Part shown: one piece after another, positions 16,933-25,437 of the stretch
Layout of the letters: the number at the start of each line of letters is the position of its first letter
Numbering within the stretch: position 1 is the first letter of the stretch
DNA from: Aureivirga sp. CE67
Lineage (GTDB): Bacteria > Bacteroidota > Bacteroidia > Flavobacteriales > Flavobacteriaceae
NCBI RefSeq assembly: GCF_015767245.1
Contig: NZ_JADOTV010000014.1
Coordinates: forward strand, 1 to 64,000
Reading direction: 5' to 3'
DNA: 64,000 bases
Notes under the pieces: generated by a model
Databases searched by the model: none
What the model was told of the DNA's origin: nothing
Seen by the model: the letters and a program-made list of their open reading frames with translations, nothing else
Translations under genes and position numbers: made by a program

Positions 16933-19752
16933 ATGAAGTATAAATTCGTTATATTTTTTTTATTGATTCAGTTTTATTCTTATACCCAAACTGGTCCAGG
17001 AGGAATTGGAACTATTGATGGAAGTTCAAACATGAAACTTTGGTTGGATGCTAATCATTCTGTTTATAAAGACTCAGGTAATACACCTGCAATAAATAAT
17101 GATGGTATCATGCAGTGGAATGATTTATCAGGAAATAACAATCATGCAATTCTTATAGATTCGAATAATAAACCAGAATATCAAGAAAGTAGTATTAATG
17201 GAAATTCATCTTTATTTTTCAATAATAATGATGTTATGATTTCTAATTTTATTCCAGCGACAGGATCAAATCCAAGAACTTTAGTATGCGTTGCTTCAAA
17301 TCTAGAAAATAATCCAGATAAAAGCCATAGACATCTATTACATTATGGAAATTATCAATATAAAAGAGCATATGGAATAGCTTATAAAACACCTCTTTCT
17401 GCTGAATATACTAGTGAAGGAATAGGGAATCATTATTGGGCTTCAGGAATCTCTTCTGACATTACATTTTCTAATGATCCTATGCTTTTTTTAACTCGTT
17501 ATAATGGCGCTACAGATTTTGTAGAAATTAATGGAAAAATTGAAGCTAGTAAAACTATAAATTTAGATAGTGGTACTCATAGAAACCTACTTATTGGTTC
17601 ACGAGTATCTTATTTCTTAAATACAATAACAGAAACATTAATTGGAAATATGGGGGAAATTATTGTTTTTGATAATGATTTATCTCTTTCTAAAAGAATT
17701 ATTTTATCAAATTATCTTTCTGGTAAATATGGTTTTCCTTTAACTGAACATGATTATTATACAATGGATAATGATGAGAAAGGAAATATTGATTATCATA
17801 TAATTGGTATTGGTAAAGCTTCTGATGGTACAGAACATTTAAACTCTATTGGAACAGGGATAATTCAAATTAACAATCCTAGTGATTTAGATAATGATGA
17901 ATTTATTTTCATTGGGGTAAACAATAAAGAAAATAACAATTTACAATTTCAATTAAGTAATTTTGGATATTCTGAAAGATTAAATAGAATATGGGCTGTT
18001 AATAAACATAATGATTTAGGTAGTATTGATCTAATTATTAATCTAAATGATACGACTATTCCTTCAGTAGATCTTACTTGTGAACGTTTTAAATTAGTAA
18101 CATCTAACACAATTGATTTCCAACAAAAAAATTCTTATGATTTAGAACCTATTCCAAATACAAATTCTTATAAGGTTAGTAATATTGATTTTAATGATGC
18201 TGAGTATTTTTCTTTAGAAGTTTCAAGATATATTGGTTGGAATGGATATGCTTTTGAAAATGGATTGGGTATTCAAGAAATTCCTACAATGGCTGATTAT
18301 TGTATGAAGATGATTATTGACTCAAGTAATCCTAATTCCTATACAGCTATTCTACCAGAAAGTGCAAATGTGAAATCTTTAGAAATAAAAACTAACAATA
18401 CTCTTGTCATTCCTGATGGAAAAATTTTATATGTAGAAGATGAAATTATATTAAATGGAGATATTCGTTTAATTGGCGACGCACAATTAATTCAAAAACA
18501 TTCAGGAGAAACTAAAGTCTCCGGAAATGGGAAATTATATAGAGAACGTATTTATGATCAAAACTCTAAATACACATTAAAATATTTGTCATCACCTGTA
18601 TTTAATGCGAATTTTATGCATACCGTTAAAGATATTCTTTTTGTTGGAGGTGATTACAGTTTAACTAATTATGGAGGGTATCAAGGTGTAACAGCAAATT
18701 CAACTCATGATCCGTATACCTATGTTTCTGGTTTTGATGATGCATCCGTTACACCTTTACTTTTAAGTGATTATTGGTTCTGGAAATTTATAAATGGTAA
18801 TTCTTATGATAATTGGCAATTTATTAGGGACTTAAATATTAATGTGAATAGAGGAGAAGGGTTCTCAATTAAAGGAACAGGTAGGTCTGAAAAATTTACT
18901 TTTATTGGAACTCCAAATGATGGTATTATTACTAGTCATATTGATACAGGTAATGAAAGCTTATTAGGAAACCCATATCCTTCAGCTTTGGATTCAAATA
19001 AATTCATAACTGATAATTTAAACTCTATTAGTGGTACTTTATATTTATGGGATCAATCTGCAGCAACAGGACATTCTCTTAATTCTTATGAAGGAGGATA
19101 TGCTTCAATAAATTTACTTACTTCAGTAAAAGCAGTTCATATTGTAAGTGGTAATTCTTTAAATAATGCCAAAACACCTTCTCGATATTTACCTGTTTGC
19201 CAAGGTTTTTTTGTAGAATCATCAACTAGTGGAGGAGAAATAACCTTTAATAATCAACAACGAATTCATAAAATTGAGAATAACAATGAAAGTATTTTTT
19301 TAAGAAAAGATGTTGGTCTATTAAAATTAAACTTTGGCTATGAACTAGATAATAATCAATATTTTCAAAGAGAAATTGCAATTGGAATGTCGGATGATTT
19401 TACTTCAAATTTTGACAAAGGATACGACAGTAAAGTATTTGATTCTAGAGAAACTGATATCTCTTTAGTTAATAATAATTCAAAAGAAGATTTAGTGATT
19501 ATAGCAGAATCAAGTGATACAGAGAGAATCCAGTTAAAAATTAAAACTGATGAATCTCGTTTCTTAGAACTAAATATTTCTGAAAAAGAAAATTTCAACT
19601 ACAACATATATTTATATGATAATCAAGAAAATAAAACTTACAGAATAAGTTCATCTAAAATTGATTTTTTTGTAGAAAAAGGTGAATATTCTAATCGTTT
19701 TGAAATACTAATAAACTCAACAGAAAAAGAATCAAATTTTTTAATAAACTAA
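16933..19752 (+). CDS. Large secreted LamG-like surface protein
   Basis: This 939-residue exported protein has a signal peptide ending near YSYTQ (residue 18). The start is the ATG at 16933; an in-frame TTG at 16909 falls in the promoter. Residues about 22-260 look like a concanavalin/LamG-type lectin domain (NMKLWLDANHSVYKDSG, MQWNDLSGNNNHAI, GNMGEIIVFD). This is typical of Flavobacteria surface proteins and is followed by the HDYYTMDNDEKGNIDYHIIGIGK-type linker (given in part). A central beta-rich region follows. A canonical T9SS sorting domain is not evident; the protein ends in YSNRFEILINSTEKES plus four residues. It heads a seven-gene operon and is under the shared operator. Confidence 0.75.
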   Translation: MKYKFVIFFLLIQFYSYTQTGPGGIGTIDGSSNMKLWLDANHSVYKDSGNTPAINNDGIMQWNDLSGNNNHAILIDSNNKPEYQESSINGNSSLFFNNNDVMISNFIPATGSNPRTLVCVASNLENNPDKSHRHLLHYGNYQYKRAYGIAYKTPLSAEYTSEGIGNHYWASGISSDITFSNDPMLFLTRYNGATDFVEINGKIEASKTINLDSGTHRNLLIGSRVSYFLNTITETLIGNMGEIIVFDNDLSLSKRIILSNYLSGKYGFPLTEHDYYTMDNDEKGNIDYHIIGIGKASDGTEHLNSIGTGIIQINNPSDLDNDEFIFIGVNNKENNNLQFQLSNFGYSERLNRIWAVNKHNDLGSIDLIINLNDTTIPSVDLTCERFKLVTSNTIDFQQKNSYDLEPIPNTNSYKVSNIDFNDAEYFSLEVSRYIGWNGYAFENGLGIQEIPTMADYCMKMIIDSSNPNSYTAILPESANVKSLEIKTNNTLVIPDGKILYVEDEIILNGDIRLIGDAQLIQKHSGETKVSGNGKLYRERIYDQNSKYTLKYLSSPVFNANFMHTVKDILFVGGDYSLTNYGGYQGVTANSTHDPYTYVSGFDDASVTPLLLSDYWFWKFINGNSYDNWQFIRDLNINVNRGEGFSIKGTGRSEKFTFIGTPNDGIITSHIDTGNESLLGNPYPSALDSNKFITDNLNSISGTLYLWDQSAATGHSLNSYEGGYASINLLTSVKAVHIVSGNSLNNAKTPSRYLPVCQGFFVESSTSGGEITFNNQQRIHKIENNNESIFLRKDVGLLKLNFGYELDNNQYFQREIAIGMSDDFTSNFDKGYDSKVFDSRETDISLVNNNSKEDLVIIAESSDTERIQLKIKTDESRFLELNISEKENFNYNIYLYDNQENKTYRISSSKIDFFVEKGEYSNRFEILINSTEKESNFLIN

Positions 19753-19756
19753 TAAA

Positions 19757-20662
19757 ATGAAAAAAATCATATTAATAATATTCATATTTTCTTTTTCCTT
19801 TACTAAAGCACAAGATTATAGCAGTTTAATAAAAAAAGGTAACACCCATCTATCTAAAAAAAAATATGAGGATGCATCTAAATACTATAAAGAAGCATTT
19901 TCTATTCAATCAGGAACTTACAATGATTATTACAATGCTGCTTGTGCTTTTTCTCTGAATAATGAACCTGAAGAGAGCTTTAAATATTTAAAATTAGCTG
20001 CACAAAATGGTTTTAAAAATCTAAAACACATTAAAAATGATCGAGATTTAGATACTTTAAAAAAACTTCCTAAATGGGAAAATATTTTAAAAATTGTAGA
20101 GAAAAATCAAGCGAATTATGAAAAATATTTTGATCAAGATTTAAAAAAAACTCTTGAAGATCTTTTCATAAAAGATCAAACTCTTAGACAGTTATATCTA
20201 GATGCTGAAAAAAAATTTGGAAAAGATTCTGATGAAATGAAATTCTTTTGGAATCTAATGGAAATACAAGACGAAAAGAATCAAGCTGAATTAATAAATC
20301 TTCTAAATAAATATGGATGGTCCGGAACTAGTAAAGTTGGTGGTAAAGCAAATATTGCTCAGTTTCTTATTATACAACATGCTCCAATGGAAATTCAAGA
20401 ACAATATTTACCACTTCTTGAAGAATCTGTTTTAAATAATGAGTCTAAAGGGAGTCATTTAGCTATGTTAGAAGATCGAATTTTAGTTTCAAAAAACAAA
20501 CCTCAAAAGTATGGAACTCAGTTTTATTATGATAAAAAATTAAAAGCAAATATTTTATACCAAATCGAAAACAAAAATGAAGTTGATAAAAGAAGGAATA
20601 GAATAGGTTTAGATTTATTAGAAACATATCTTAAAAAATTCAATATCAGATATGATCAGTGA
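19757..20662 (+). CDS. Exported TPR plus DUF6624-like protein
   Basis: This 301-residue protein has a signal peptide (to about residue 19, TKAQ). It has one or two TPR-like helical hairpins (about 22-115: GNTHLSKKKYEDASKYYKEA and YYNAACAFSLNNEPEESFKY). The C-terminal domain (about 128-300) carries the DUF6624 pattern: GWSGTSKVGGKANIAQFLII, QHAP, LEDRILVSKNKPQKYGTQ. DUF6624 has no known function. It lies five nt after the LamG-like gene and overlaps the next gene by eleven bases, so it is probably co-translated. Confidence 0.75.
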   Translation: MKKIILIIFIFSFSFTKAQDYSSLIKKGNTHLSKKKYEDASKYYKEAFSIQSGTYNDYYNAACAFSLNNEPEESFKYLKLAAQNGFKNLKHIKNDRDLDTLKKLPKWENILKIVEKNQANYEKYFDQDLKKTLEDLFIKDQTLRQLYLDAEKKFGKDSDEMKFFWNLMEIQDEKNQAELINLLNKYGWSGTSKVGGKANIAQFLIIQHAPMEIQEQYLPLLEESVLNNESKGSHLAMLEDRILVSKNKPQKYGTQFYYDKKLKANILYQIENKNEVDKRRNRIGLDLLETYLKKFNIRYDQ

Positions 20663-21044
20663 TAATGAATTCGATGTATTGACTGCTTCCTATCCACTGA
20701 TATCAAAAGTAAACATAAAAATTCAAAAACATATTAAAGAGGATCTTAATAGTAATGAATGTATCTTAAAAATTATAAAACTAAGGTTTGGTAAAAAAAT
20801 AGGATGTTTAATACTCACAGAAAATAACTTCAGAATCTACTGGATTAATGATTTTGTAATAATAAAATTCCCTAAAGTAATTAAAATTAATTTCCAACAA
20901 ATAGCTAAAATTAAAGTAGTTGATAACCTAACATTAAAGGTGAATACTGTTTTAAAAGAAGAAATAAATATCTCATTTAAATATATAAAAGATCAAAAAT
21001 ATTTTCATGAGTTTATAACTATTAATTCTCCTAGATTAAATTAA
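20652..21044 (+). CDS. Small PH-domain-like protein of unknown function
   Basis: This 130-residue protein lacks a signal peptide or membrane helix. The order of strands (CILKIIKLRFGKKIGCLILTENNFRIYWIN... KINFQQIAKIKVVDNLTLKV... and then a C-terminal helix YIKDQKYFHEFI) resembles bacterial PH-like domains of the YokE/bPH type, where a strand-only barrel is capped by a helix. This is a fold guess from pattern alone. The start overlaps the end of the preceding gene. Confidence 0.55.
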   Translation: MISDNEFDVLTASYPLISKVNIKIQKHIKEDLNSNECILKIIKLRFGKKIGCLILTENNFRIYWINDFVIIKFPKVIKINFQQIAKIKVVDNLTLKVNTVLKEEINISFKYIKDQKYFHEFITINSPRLN

Positions 21045-21059
21045 ACCTTAAGATTATAT

Positions 21060-21464
21060 ATGATTTACCACAAAAAGATGAATTTGGTTTTATTAATATT
21101 TAGCATACTCTTTTTCGCATTATCACTCACAACTAAATGTTTTTGTACAGATTCATCTTGTGGTGATTCATTGGCTATTTTTTTGGCAGGTATATTTTGC
21201 TTCTTTATTGGAGGTGTATCTTTTATTTGGTTAGCAAACCCTTTTCTTTTCCTTTCTTGGATATTAAAAAATTATAAAATCACATCTTTTATTTTATCAA
21301 GTTTAGCACTTATTATATCTGTTTCCTTTTTATTTATCAAACAAATAATTGTAAATGAAGGAGGAAGTAAAGAACCTATTACTAATTATAAATTAGGATT
21401 TTGGTTATGGATATTAAGTATTTCTATAAACTTTATTAGAAGCTTAATTTACATTATTAAATAA
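21060..21464 (+). CDS. Small polytopic membrane protein
   Basis: This 134-residue protein has four hydrophobic helices (about 8-24, 36-56, 72-91 and 108-131) and a Cys-containing loop between the first two (TTKCFCTDSSCGD). I do not recognise the family. An in-frame ATG at 21078 would shorten it by six residues. It lies 15 nt after the PH-like gene in the same operon. Confidence 0.65.
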   Translation: MIYHKKMNLVLLIFSILFFALSLTTKCFCTDSSCGDSLAIFLAGIFCFFIGGVSFIWLANPFLFLSWILKNYKITSFILSSLALIISVSFLFIKQIIVNEGGSKEPITNYKLGFWLWILSISINFIRSLIYIIK

Positions 21465-21508
21465 AAAACACAATCAACTAACTACTATATAAATACAAAT
21501 TATTTTAA

Positions 21509-22471
21509 ATGATGAAAAAAACTATTCTTTTAATTGTTTTGTTCTTTTCAGTATCTATTTCAATTTTTTCTCAAAATATTTTTCATAAAAAAACTATTCA
21601 AATGGGAGGTACTGCTTTTGAATATTATATTGAAGCTACTGACAAAATAATAGGTGAAGGGTATATTGAAATGGCTATTAAAGAAGTAGATAAAATATAC
21701 AATATTATCTCATCAAAAAATTATGAGTCCGAAACAAATAAAATAAATAAAAATGCTGGAATAAAAGCTGTTAAGGTTTCAAAAGAGATGATTGATATTA
21801 TTAATAAAACAATAAAAGTATCTGATTTTTCTCATGGTCATTTTGATATAACTTATAAATCAATCAACTATAAAAATGATATTTCTGATTTTGGAGACAA
21901 TTCTTTTATTGAATCTTCGCTTGGTTTTGTAAATTATAAAAATATTGAGATTGATGAAAAAGAATCAACTGTTTTTCTAAAGAAAAAAGGAATGAAAATA
22001 GGTTTAGGTGCTGTTGATAGAGGTAGTGCAATAGAATATGCTAAAAAGAAACTACAAAGTATTGGTGTAAAGTCTGGTTTTATCAATGCTGGTGGAGATA
22101 TAACCTATTGGGGGAAACATCCTAAAAATAAAAAATGGAGTACTTATATTTCACAAGATATAATAAAAATTATTTCCAATTATGTAAATGTAAAATTTGA
22201 CAATAATTCAATTGTAACTGCTGGTAGTTTAAAAAACTCTAATATCAAAAATGGAAAATCACATTTCAAAATTATCAATCCAAAGTCAGGAAGTTTGGTT
22301 TCAGGAGTTCAAAGTGTTACTATATTTTGTTTTGATGCAGAAATAGCAGATGCTTTAGCTACAACTGTTTATATTTTAGGAATTACTGATGGTATAAAAT
22401 TATTAGAAAAAATTGATAATGTAAAATATTTAATTTTTGATGAAGAAGGAATTGCTTTCACATCAAAATAA
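21509..22471 (+). CDS. ApbE-like FAD:protein FMN transferase
   Basis: ApbE enzymes attach FMN from FAD to Thr/Ser of target proteins outside the cytoplasm. This 320-residue form has a signal peptide (to about residue 24, SISIFSQ). It has the family landmarks SHGHFDITYKSINY (around 110), the MKIGLGAVDRGSAIEYAKKKL segment (about 160-180), FINAGGD (about 190) and the Mg/FAD-site stretch FKIINPKSG...TIFCFDAEIADALATTVYILG. The FDPTV-type motif is changed to FDITY, so activity is not assured. The ATG at 21512 is an equally good start. It lies within the LamG operon. Confidence 0.8.
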   Translation: MMKKTILLIVLFFSVSISIFSQNIFHKKTIQMGGTAFEYYIEATDKIIGEGYIEMAIKEVDKIYNIISSKNYESETNKINKNAGIKAVKVSKEMIDIINKTIKVSDFSHGHFDITYKSINYKNDISDFGDNSFIESSLGFVNYKNIEIDEKESTVFLKKKGMKIGLGAVDRGSAIEYAKKKLQSIGVKSGFINAGGDITYWGKHPKNKKWSTYISQDIIKIISNYVNVKFDNNSIVTAGSLKNSNIKNGKSHFKIINPKSGSLVSGVQSVTIFCFDAEIADALATTVYILGITDGIKLLEKIDNVKYLIFDEEGIAFTSK

Positions 22472-22490
22472 AATTACAAAGCCTTAAAAA

Positions 22491-23006
22491 ATGGAACTTA
22501 ACAATATAGAAAAAGCAAATCTTTTATTTTTAGAAGCAGACAGTTTAATTAAAGATTATGAAATAGAACAAGCAATTATCTGTCTTAACAAAGCTCTAGA
22601 ATTAAATCCGAATCTTGGAAATGCTCACAATCATTTAGGATGGTTATATGAAACTAAATTTAAAGATTATGAAAATGCTGAAAAGCATTATAATAAAGCT
22701 CTAGAATTGAGTCCTAACTATACTGCTACATATTTAAATAAAGCTATTTTACTATCTACTTTAAATAGATTTGATGAATTGGAGCCTTTTATCTTTCATG
22801 CTTTAACAATTCCTGGAACAAATAAAGCAAAACTAAATAATGAATTAGGAATTATGCATGAATTAAAACAAGATTATAAGCAAGCTATTTTTTATTTTAA
22901 AGAAAGTTGTAAATATACATTAGACAATGATGACTTTCATAGATATGAAAGATCTATTGAACGCTGTAAAAAGAAAATGAATTTAGCTGAAGATAGTGAA
23001 GAATAA
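22491..23006 (+). CDS. Cytoplasmic TPR protein
   Basis: This 171-residue protein has about four tetratricopeptide repeats: EADSLIKDYEIEQAIICLNKALELNP, then NAHNHLGWLYETKFKDYENA, then HYNKALELSPNYTATYLNKA, then a C-terminal pair. It is a close paralogue of the exported TPR protein at 40665-41249, which shares the HLGWxYETKFKDYE core, the LFDELE-type segment and the ERCKxK tail. This copy lacks the signal peptide. The paralogy ties this operon to the LRR island. The role is probably protein-protein scaffolding. Confidence 0.8.
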   Translation: MELNNIEKANLLFLEADSLIKDYEIEQAIICLNKALELNPNLGNAHNHLGWLYETKFKDYENAEKHYNKALELSPNYTATYLNKAILLSTLNRFDELEPFIFHALTIPGTNKAKLNNELGIMHELKQDYKQAIFYFKESCKYTLDNDDFHRYERSIERCKKKMNLAEDSEE

Positions 23007-23027
23007 TATTTTTTAAATTTAACAATC

Positions 23028-23507
23028 ATGGGATTATTTGATTCAATAAAAAAGGCAACCAATTTTATCACAGGGAATGGAGCTGATGTTAAAATATACC
23101 AGAATCCAGGAGTAAATACTAAGACAAATGGTTTTCTTCCATTAATAATTAAAATCAGAATTAAAGATAATAATATTCAAATGAATTCACTTTATTTAAA
23201 AGTGAGAGCAACTGAAACTGTTGATGTTTCAAAAATAGAATATGAGTTTGAAGATGGAGAAATGGAAAAAGATTTAGAACGAATTAAAAAGAATGTTGAA
23301 ACTTTTTCAAATTCGTTTGAAGTTTCTGGTTCTCAAATATTAGAATCTGGAACTGAATATACTTTTGAATTTAATTGTCCAATACCAAATAATGTATCAT
23401 TAACTTATAGAGGTGTTCATGCTCAGCATAAATGGGAATTTTTCGCTGGTGTTGATTGCTCTGGAAATGATCCTGATTCTGGTTGGAATGAAATCGAAGT
23501 ATTATAA
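23028..23507 (+). CDS. Spo0M-like (arrestin-fold) protein
   Basis: This 159-residue cytoplasmic protein opens MGLFDSIKKATNFITGNGADV and continues with beta strands (FLPLIIKIRIKDNNIQMNSLYLKVRAT, FEVSGSQILESGTEYTFEFN, HKWEFFAGVDCSG). This matches the sporulation-control Spo0M family, which has an arrestin-like beta-sandwich. The asparagine-aspartate tail (DPDSGWNEIEVL) fits. In non-sporulating Bacteroidota its role is unknown. It is the last gene of the LamG operon, just before a strong terminator. Confidence 0.6.
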   Translation: MGLFDSIKKATNFITGNGADVKIYQNPGVNTKTNGFLPLIIKIRIKDNNIQMNSLYLKVRATETVDVSKIEYEFEDGEMEKDLERIKKNVETFSNSFEVSGSQILESGTEYTFEFNCPIPNNVSLTYRGVHAQHKWEFFAGVDCSGNDPDSGWNEIEVL

Positions 23508-23510
23508 ATA

Positions 23511-23542
23511 AAAAAAGCTCTAATAAAAATTAGAGCTTTTTT
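23511..23542 (+). terminator. Rho-independent terminator
   Basis: A 14-bp stem (AAAAAAGCTCTAAT pairing with ATTAGAGCTTTTTT, loop AAAA) with a T run ends the LamG operon. Its A/T flanks also suit the convergent Fn3 gene on the - strand, whose stop is at 23561. Confidence 0.85.
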
Positions 23543-23560
23543 TATTTATTTTTTGTTATT

Positions 23561-25300
23561 TTAATTTTTCAATATTTTCACTGTATTTATCTTATTACCA
23601 GACTTAATTAACAGAAAATATATTCCATCATTTAAACCTGAAACATTTATAGTTCCATTTGTTTTATTCAATTTTTCTTCGAAAATAACTTTACCTAAAA
23701 TATTTTTAATTTTCATACTTTGAATTTTTTCTTTCGAAGTAAAGTTTAAAATATCATTTACTGGATTTGGATAGATCTTCAATCCTTCAATCTCTAATTC
23801 GCTAATATTTAAATCATCCAAAGTAGTTACTTCAAATAATTCTGTAAATTCACTCGAGCTAGACTCTCCATTTAACTCACATAATCTTTTGATTTTAATC
23901 TTATAAGTAGTGTTTGTTTCTAGATCTGTCACGGGAAAATACCCTGAAGGAGTTGCGTTTATATCATTTGTTCTGATTTCTTCTTCACCTTTATATAAAT
24001 TATATTGAAATGAATTCCCAGATTCAATATTTAAATTAACATAAAATGATTCGGTTGTCACATTTGTAATCTCAATATCTGTAGGCATTAAACAAACAAA
24101 TTCAGTTGTTGTAAATTCATAAAGTTCTGTAAATTCACTCCAAGTATTATCTGCACATTTTCTCCTCACTTTAAGTTGGTAAGTAGTTTCTGGTTCTAAA
24201 TCTCCAGAAACTGGAAGATTTAATATTAAACCTCCATTATTAGTATTTACATTAGATATTTGCTCATTTGTTTCTTTCTTATAAAGAAAATACTCATAAG
24301 TTAAGGCATTTTCAACATCTTCAATTGTTGCAACTGCTGAATTATAGGTTATTTCAGAAAAAGTTATATTTGTTGGTGTTGCACAAGATGCCTCTGTTAC
24401 AATATTTTGGGTAATCCAATCACTTGAATTTGTTTCACTACAAATAGTTTTTATTCTAATTTGGTAAGACGTGTCTGGTTCTAAAATATCAACAGTAAAA
24501 CCTGAAGCATATTGATATAATTGTACAATTTGATCAGATACAATTCCATTATTAATTTCTCTAATTTCAACTTTATATTGAACTCCATTAGTTGGTAAAA
24601 CAGCGCTAATATCAAAACCTTCTTGAGTAATATTATCAATATTTACTTCAGGAGTTTCACAAGAAGCTTCAAGTGTTGTAAAAAAGAAATATTCTGACCA
24701 ATCACTATAAACATCATTAGTGCATTCTATTTTAATTCTCATCTTATACTCTATCCCTGCTTCTAAAGTACTAAAGACTGATGGAAAAGAAAAAGTAGAC
24801 TCAGTTGTTGTATCAAAAATAAAAGTTTCAAGACTTGTATTTGTTTCAGCATACACAATTTCATATCGATATCCGACAAAAGAAATATCAGAATTTAAAT
24901 TTGCAACTCCTGATGTTGTGGTTAAATCTGAAAATGTAACATTTACAGGAGTTTCACAATCGTTTAAAGTTGTTGCTGTAATTTCAATCCAATCGCTTTG
25001 ATCAGAGGAACTACAATATCTTCGTAATTTGATTAGATATTCCGTATTTGGAGAAAAAGAAGCATCTGTAAATGAATATTGTCCATCAACTAGTTCTTGT
25101 GGACTTTCTATAGCAAAATATTCTTCATTGAATGTTTCAGTATTGATTACTGAAACTTGAAAAAAAGAAAGACTCAAATTTTCAAAAGAAATATCAAAAC
25201 TATTTGTATACGAATTAATAACTTGTAAGTTACTAAGCTCACTACATGCAGTAGATTTTAAGGTTATAAAAATAAATAATAAAAGTAATATTTTTTTCAT
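23561..25300 (-). CDS. Secreted fibronectin-III array protein with T9SS sorting domain
   Basis: This 579-residue exported protein has a signal peptide ending at about residue 17 (KSTA, C). It has five fibronectin-III modules of about 95 residues, each opening with Cys-x-x-P-type sequence and closing in YKIKIKRLC/WSEFTELYEFTT. A C-terminal T9SS type A domain (about 505-579) starts at LKIYPNPVNDILNF and ends INTVKILKN. I chose the ATG at 25300, which follows the -7 element properly. The longer frame from 25357 would begin upstream of the promoter. Its modules 3-5 are close in DNA to those of the next gene, a sign of recent duplication or gene conversion. Confidence 0.88.
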   Translation of the reverse strand: MKKILLLLFIFITLKSTACSELSNLQVINSYTNSFDISFENLSLSFFQVSVINTETFNEEYFAIESPQELVDGQYSFTDASFSPNTEYLIKLRRYCSSSDQSDWIEITATTLNDCETPVNVTFSDLTTTSGVANLNSDISFVGYRYEIVYAETNTSLETFIFDTTTESTFSFPSVFSTLEAGIEYKMRIKIECTNDVYSDWSEYFFFTTLEASCETPEVNIDNITQEGFDISAVLPTNGVQYKVEIREINNGIVSDQIVQLYQYASGFTVDILEPDTSYQIRIKTICSETNSSDWITQNIVTEASCATPTNITFSEITYNSAVATIEDVENALTYEYFLYKKETNEQISNVNTNNGGLILNLPVSGDLEPETTYQLKVRRKCADNTWSEFTELYEFTTTEFVCLMPTDIEITNVTTESFYVNLNIESGNSFQYNLYKGEEEIRTNDINATPSGYFPVTDLETNTTYKIKIKRLCELNGESSSSEFTELFEVTTLDDLNISELEIEGLKIYPNPVNDILNFTSKEKIQSMKIKNILGKVIFEEKLNKTNGTINVSGLNDGIYFLLIKSGNKINTVKILKN

Positions 25301-25330
25301 CTTTTTGATTTTTGTAAATATTTTTTTCAG

Positions 25331-25378
25331 CAAATTTATATGTAAAAAAAAACTCATTTTTCATACAATTTGGGTGAT
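25331..25378 (-). promoter_or_regulatory. Shared operator plus -7, Fn3 gene 23561
   Basis: On the - strand the operator reads ATCACCCAAATTGTATGAA (25378-25360). The -7 element TAAATTTG (then C) is at 25338-25331, spacing 40. Confidence 0.75.
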
Positions 25379-25389
25379 TTAAATAAAAA

Positions 25390-25415
25390 AACCTCTTAAA
25401 ATAATTTAAGAGGTT
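25390..25415 (-). terminator. Terminator of the 25438 Fn3 gene
   Basis: Arms AACCTCTTAAA and TTTAAGAGGTT flank a four-base loop. On the - strand a T run follows, just upstream of the next gene's operator. Confidence 0.7.
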
Positions 25416-25437
25416 CAAACTTTAAAAATGTATAAAA

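Noticed and set aside
24720-25001. A 93-codon + strand frame inside the Fn3 gene
   Set aside because: It is an antisense shadow of a well-supported Fn3 coding region, with no promoter or ribosome entry site of its own.
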